Assembly (NCBI GenBank): GCA_023430545.1
Contig: JAEZAF010000214.1
Coordinates: 4,804 to 68,803, forward strand
Direction of reading: 5' to 3'
DNA length: 64,000 nt
From: Chloroflexota bacterium
Lineage (GTDB): Bacteria > Chloroflexota > Anaerolineae > Aggregatilineales > Phototrophicaceae
A model generated the notes under the pieces. That model ran no database searches, was not told the DNA's origin, and saw only the letters and a program-made list of their open reading frames with translations. Made by a program: the position numbers and the translations under genes. Of the stretch, positions 62,701 to 64,000 are shown in pieces (position 1 is the stretch's first letter; every line of letters begins with the position of its first letter).

Positions 62701-63227
62701 GTGATCGAACAACCGTTATTGCGTTGGCGAGCAATTCCCCGGATATAGACGGATTTATTTTCAGGATCAGGTGCCCAATAGAGATCGTTATTGAGGGATA
62801 GGTCTGTGGTAAAGTCTTTCTGCTCTCTTTGCCAGTAGCGTCGTTCTTCATCAATAACACGCTTATATCGTCCCCAACGAACCCGTATACGAATTGCATC
62901 TACATCTAAATCTGTTGAGAAAGTTATTCCCATTGATGATGGCATGAACGTAACGGTTTCCCCTACATCGGGTATATCTGGTTCCGCAACTCCATCGTCA
63001 GTTGTATCACCACCGTCTGCGGTGATCTCGCCAATCTCATCCGCTGGATCGGGAATAGGCGAATGATTATTAGGCGCAAGCATCCCTAAAATATAGCGGC
63101 TTCTGACGCTGGTTTCAGTCACAATTTCATTTTCACCACCTGCTGGTCCGTGGAGGTCTTTGTAAATCATGTCTACAAATTCGCTACGGAGTTCCAAAGG
63201 GGTTGGGGTAGCTAAATTATCTACCAT
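59796..63227 (-). CDS. drmA: DISARM helicase DrmA
   Basis: The 1143-residue protein is a superfamily 2 helicase. It has Walker A WFPTGGGKTEAY (Lys451), the DELH box in LIIQDELHLISGPLG, and a C-terminal helicase lobe with VATNMISVGVDISRLG and SRVGRRHPGVVFTVYNWSRPRD. A Cys-rich insert (CPWCGTPI ... CGDKLGRC) lies between the motifs. The SRPRDxSHYE(R)F segment is characteristic of DrmA. With DrmB it is thought to load on incoming phage DNA with 5' overhangs. No methyltransferase, drmD or drmE gene is present in the window, so this is not a standard class 1 or 2 system. Confidence 0.92.
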   Translation of the reverse strand: MVDNLATPTPLELRSEFVDMIYKDLHGPAGGENEIVTETSVRSRYILGMLAPNNHSPIPDPADEIGEITADGGDTTDDGVAEPDIPDVGETVTFMPSSMGITFSTDLDVDAIRIRVRWGRYKRVIDEERRYWQREQKDFTTDLSLNNDLYWAPDPENKSVYIRGIARQRNNGCSITLFLVNGMNEPKERKDEAWLFQPEIIVTSPDEQPIFIKRQLPPDMIQHDPEDRAMQMMYRRTVEFAVGHGVGVHVELPDGEWERANTVMTRVVPEYEVERMDPPTIEGLIIDMKNLSELNMGDFGDALLPLVDSYEAWLREHADMLDNPPDDLSSFVNDAHGTAHVAVENGVEALDRIREGIALLDAHELAFQAFQFANRAMYLQRIRSIYAEQIRQGKQADMNAIDIPANRSWRPFQLAFILLNLPEMVDPTHERRSHPTQAYADLLWFPTGGGKTEAYLGLAAFTMGIRRLQGDVAGLSGHAGVTVLMRYTLRLLTLQQFQRATTLIAACEIIRRDNPKTWGMEPFRIGLWVGQSSTPNWTSQSAEAIKQEHGQWGGKVGSTGTPVQLTNCPWCGTPIEPGKGHIQVELYENGRGRTFIYCGDKLGRCPFSQKQSPDEGLPVVVVDEEIYRRLPSLVIATVDKFAQMPWKGETQMLFGRVNGYCPRHGYRSPEIDDADRHPKKGKFPACTTQEIGYLRPPDLIIQDELHLISGPLGTLVGLYETAVDNLASWEVDGILIRPKVVASTATIRRANQQVHSLFLRSVRIFPPSGFDAENNFFSRQTPTSDSAPGRLYLGVCASGTRQKAVLIRAYVAAMAAAQTLFDKYGAIADPYMTLIGYFNSMRDLGGMRRVIDDAVQTRLIRMTERGLSRRYIGPTSVDELTSRKSAIEIPRILDRLETTFSSNGNERDRQRPLDTVLATNMISVGVDISRLGIMIVAGQPKATAEYIQATSRVGRRHPGVVFTVYNWSRPRDISHYERFEHYHATFYQQVEALSVTPFAPRALDRGLSGVLVALIRLLTEKYNANEKPNEFVSDDELAQLAIQQIAERAAAVSQSHQVENMVIDMLKSRLDHWVKATRLPSSKLTYQKSRKSDISIPLLKHTDESNWTTYTILNSLRDVEPGIRLILDDYRMDSEQSPKEDVE

Positions 63228-63241
63228 AAATAAACCTCAAA

Positions 63242-63876
63242 TCATAATTCTAGTATCCGAGTTAATGCACTCAACGCTACACGTTGCTTTCTTCCATTAT
63301 CAAACTGAACCATTGCGCCAGGTTCATTGGTAGTGAGTGTGATAAGTTCTAGAACAATGCCTTCCCCGAATTTTGCTTTTTGATGAACAACTCTATCTCC
63401 AACAACGATTTCGTCACGGAGATCAGCATAGTCTGTATTGAGAAACTTCGACATAGTTGAACCAGTAATCCGTGCCCCTTTGTTCCTAATAGAATAAGCA
63501 ATCGCCTCTCCTTCATCAGAATATTGGCGAAGAAGAGCATCTGCATTTCCGAGTTCGCGTGTGTTAATTCTCATACGAATAAGTGTTCCTGAATAGTTCG
63601 TATCGAGATACTCATTTTCTACCCCGATGCGATAATGCAAACCACTAGAGCCGCTACATATGAAGAAATCACCTTTTTCGCTACACAATCTAGATGTCAT
63701 ATAAAGCCCAAATCCCGAATTTGCCCAACGTGCATTTGAACCTGCTGGATTGGGCTTCGCACCTGAAATTCCAGGCATTAGTGCGGACTTGATCGCTTCT
63801 CGATCATCACTAACCTCAAGTTTTGGGTTTTTCTGTAGAGAAGTTCGCAAACCTATTCCTCGATCCATAAATGCTA
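63242..63876 (-). pseudogene. 5'-truncated GHKL ATPase gene with C-terminal Tudor-like domain
   Basis: The frame opens at the insertion-sequence boundary and encodes LAFMDRGIGLRTSLQ, which is the G1-type box of a GHKL (Hsp90/MORC-like) ATPase, and SGFGLYMTSRLC, its G2-type box. The N-terminal portion with the N box is missing on the far side of the IS. The C-terminal 60 residues (VVGDRVVHQKAKFGEGIVLEL ... VQFDNGRKQRVAL) resemble the Tudor-like end of UvrD/PcrA helicases. The gene ends 14 bases before drmA and is clearly part of that operon. An ATG at 63868 could restart translation, but the ATPase would lack its adenine-binding half. Confidence 0.7.
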
Positions 63877-64000
63877 GGGTGTGTCCGCAAACTCAGTTAA
63901 AATAGAGACATGATCAAACGACACGAATTAACAGACGCACAATGGGAGAAAATCAAGCCGCTGCTGCCGCCTGAAAAACCGAAAACGGGACGTCCGAATC
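63877..64000 (+). mobile_element. left end of an IS5-family insertion sequence
   Basis: The end starts about 63877 (GGGTGTGTCCGCAAACTC) after CTA, which fits a TNA target. Only the first ~124 bases lie in the window. It is a different IS from the one at 52946 and is inserted in the GHKL ATPase gene upstream of drmA. Confidence 0.7.
63910..64000 (+). CDS. IS5-family transposase, N-terminal part (runs off the window)
   Basis: The first 30 codons read MIKRHELTDAQWEKIKPLLP, then PEKPKTGRPN, the start of the helix-turn-helix part of an IS5/IS4-type transposase ('LTDxQWExIxPLLP ... GRP'). The catalytic part is outside the window. Confidence 0.85.
   Translation, partial: MIKRHELTDAQWEKIKPLLPPEKPKTGRPN

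Noticed and set aside
55494..63876. Assigning DISARM class 1 or class 2
   Set aside because: No drmD, drmE or methyltransferase is visible, so only the core drmABC set can be supported.

Overview
The window looks like chromosomal DNA of a Chloroflexota bacterium (Anaerolineae-like). This is inference from content. It carries an AfsR/SARP-type regulator with NB-ARC and TPR parts, Tat-exported sugar-binding proteins with Pro/Thr linkers, a urt-ure cluster, an alpha-2-macroglobulin and an Rv3378c-like prenyl enzyme of the kind known in Herpetosiphon. No rRNA, tRNA or CRISPR array was seen.

Region 1 (1-5.6 kb) is a signalling block: a membrane histidine kinase, three receiver-only response regulators, an Rv3378c-like terpene enzyme, a HAD hydrolase and a ClbS/DinB-like protein. 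Region 2 (5.5-22.4 kb) is a sugar-acid catabolic locus. It holds a xylonate-type IlvD/Edd dehydratase, a ketoglutarate-semialdehyde-type dehydrogenase, two mandelate racemase/enolase-superfamily dehydratases, a fumarylacetoacetase-fold 2-keto-3-deoxypentonate dehydratase, an RraA-like protein, an ABC importer whose two permeases are fused into one polypeptide, and a GntR regulator. An AraC regulator, a GH127 beta-L-arabinofuranosidase and a truncated second binding protein follow. Together they suggest release of arabinose from plant polymer and oxidation by a non-phosphorylative (Weimberg-type) route to 2-oxoglutarate. Region 3 (22.4-27 kb) holds the SARP-type regulator and a secreted protein of unknown function.

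Region 4 (27.2-40.8 kb) is a urea module: urtABCDE uptake genes followed by ureDABCFG. ureE is absent and UreG is fused to an extra domain. The module is bracketed by two near-identical ~73-bp repeats, each with a bidirectional terminator and the 3' end of a serine recombinase. The right one belongs to a full-length recombinase gene. Region 5 (41-47 kb) is a very large alpha-2-macroglobulin gene.

Region 6 (47.1-64 kb) is clearly richer in A+T and is a defence island scarred by transposition. It contains a WD40 remnant, a TIR-ATPase gene followed directly by a giant membrane/WD40 gene whose 3' end is cut by an IS5-family (IS427-type) element, a ribbon-helix-helix protein, a class III nucleotidyl cyclase fused to a second domain, and a minus-strand cluster with drmA, drmB and drmC of DISARM. 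This drm cluster has no visible methyltransferase, drmD or drmE. It is associated instead with a GHKL-ATPase gene cut by another insertion sequence, a frameshifted PD-(D/E)XK-like nuclease and a coiled-coil protein. The drm cluster variant and the TIR-ATPase/WD40-membrane pair are the best candidates for undescribed systems.
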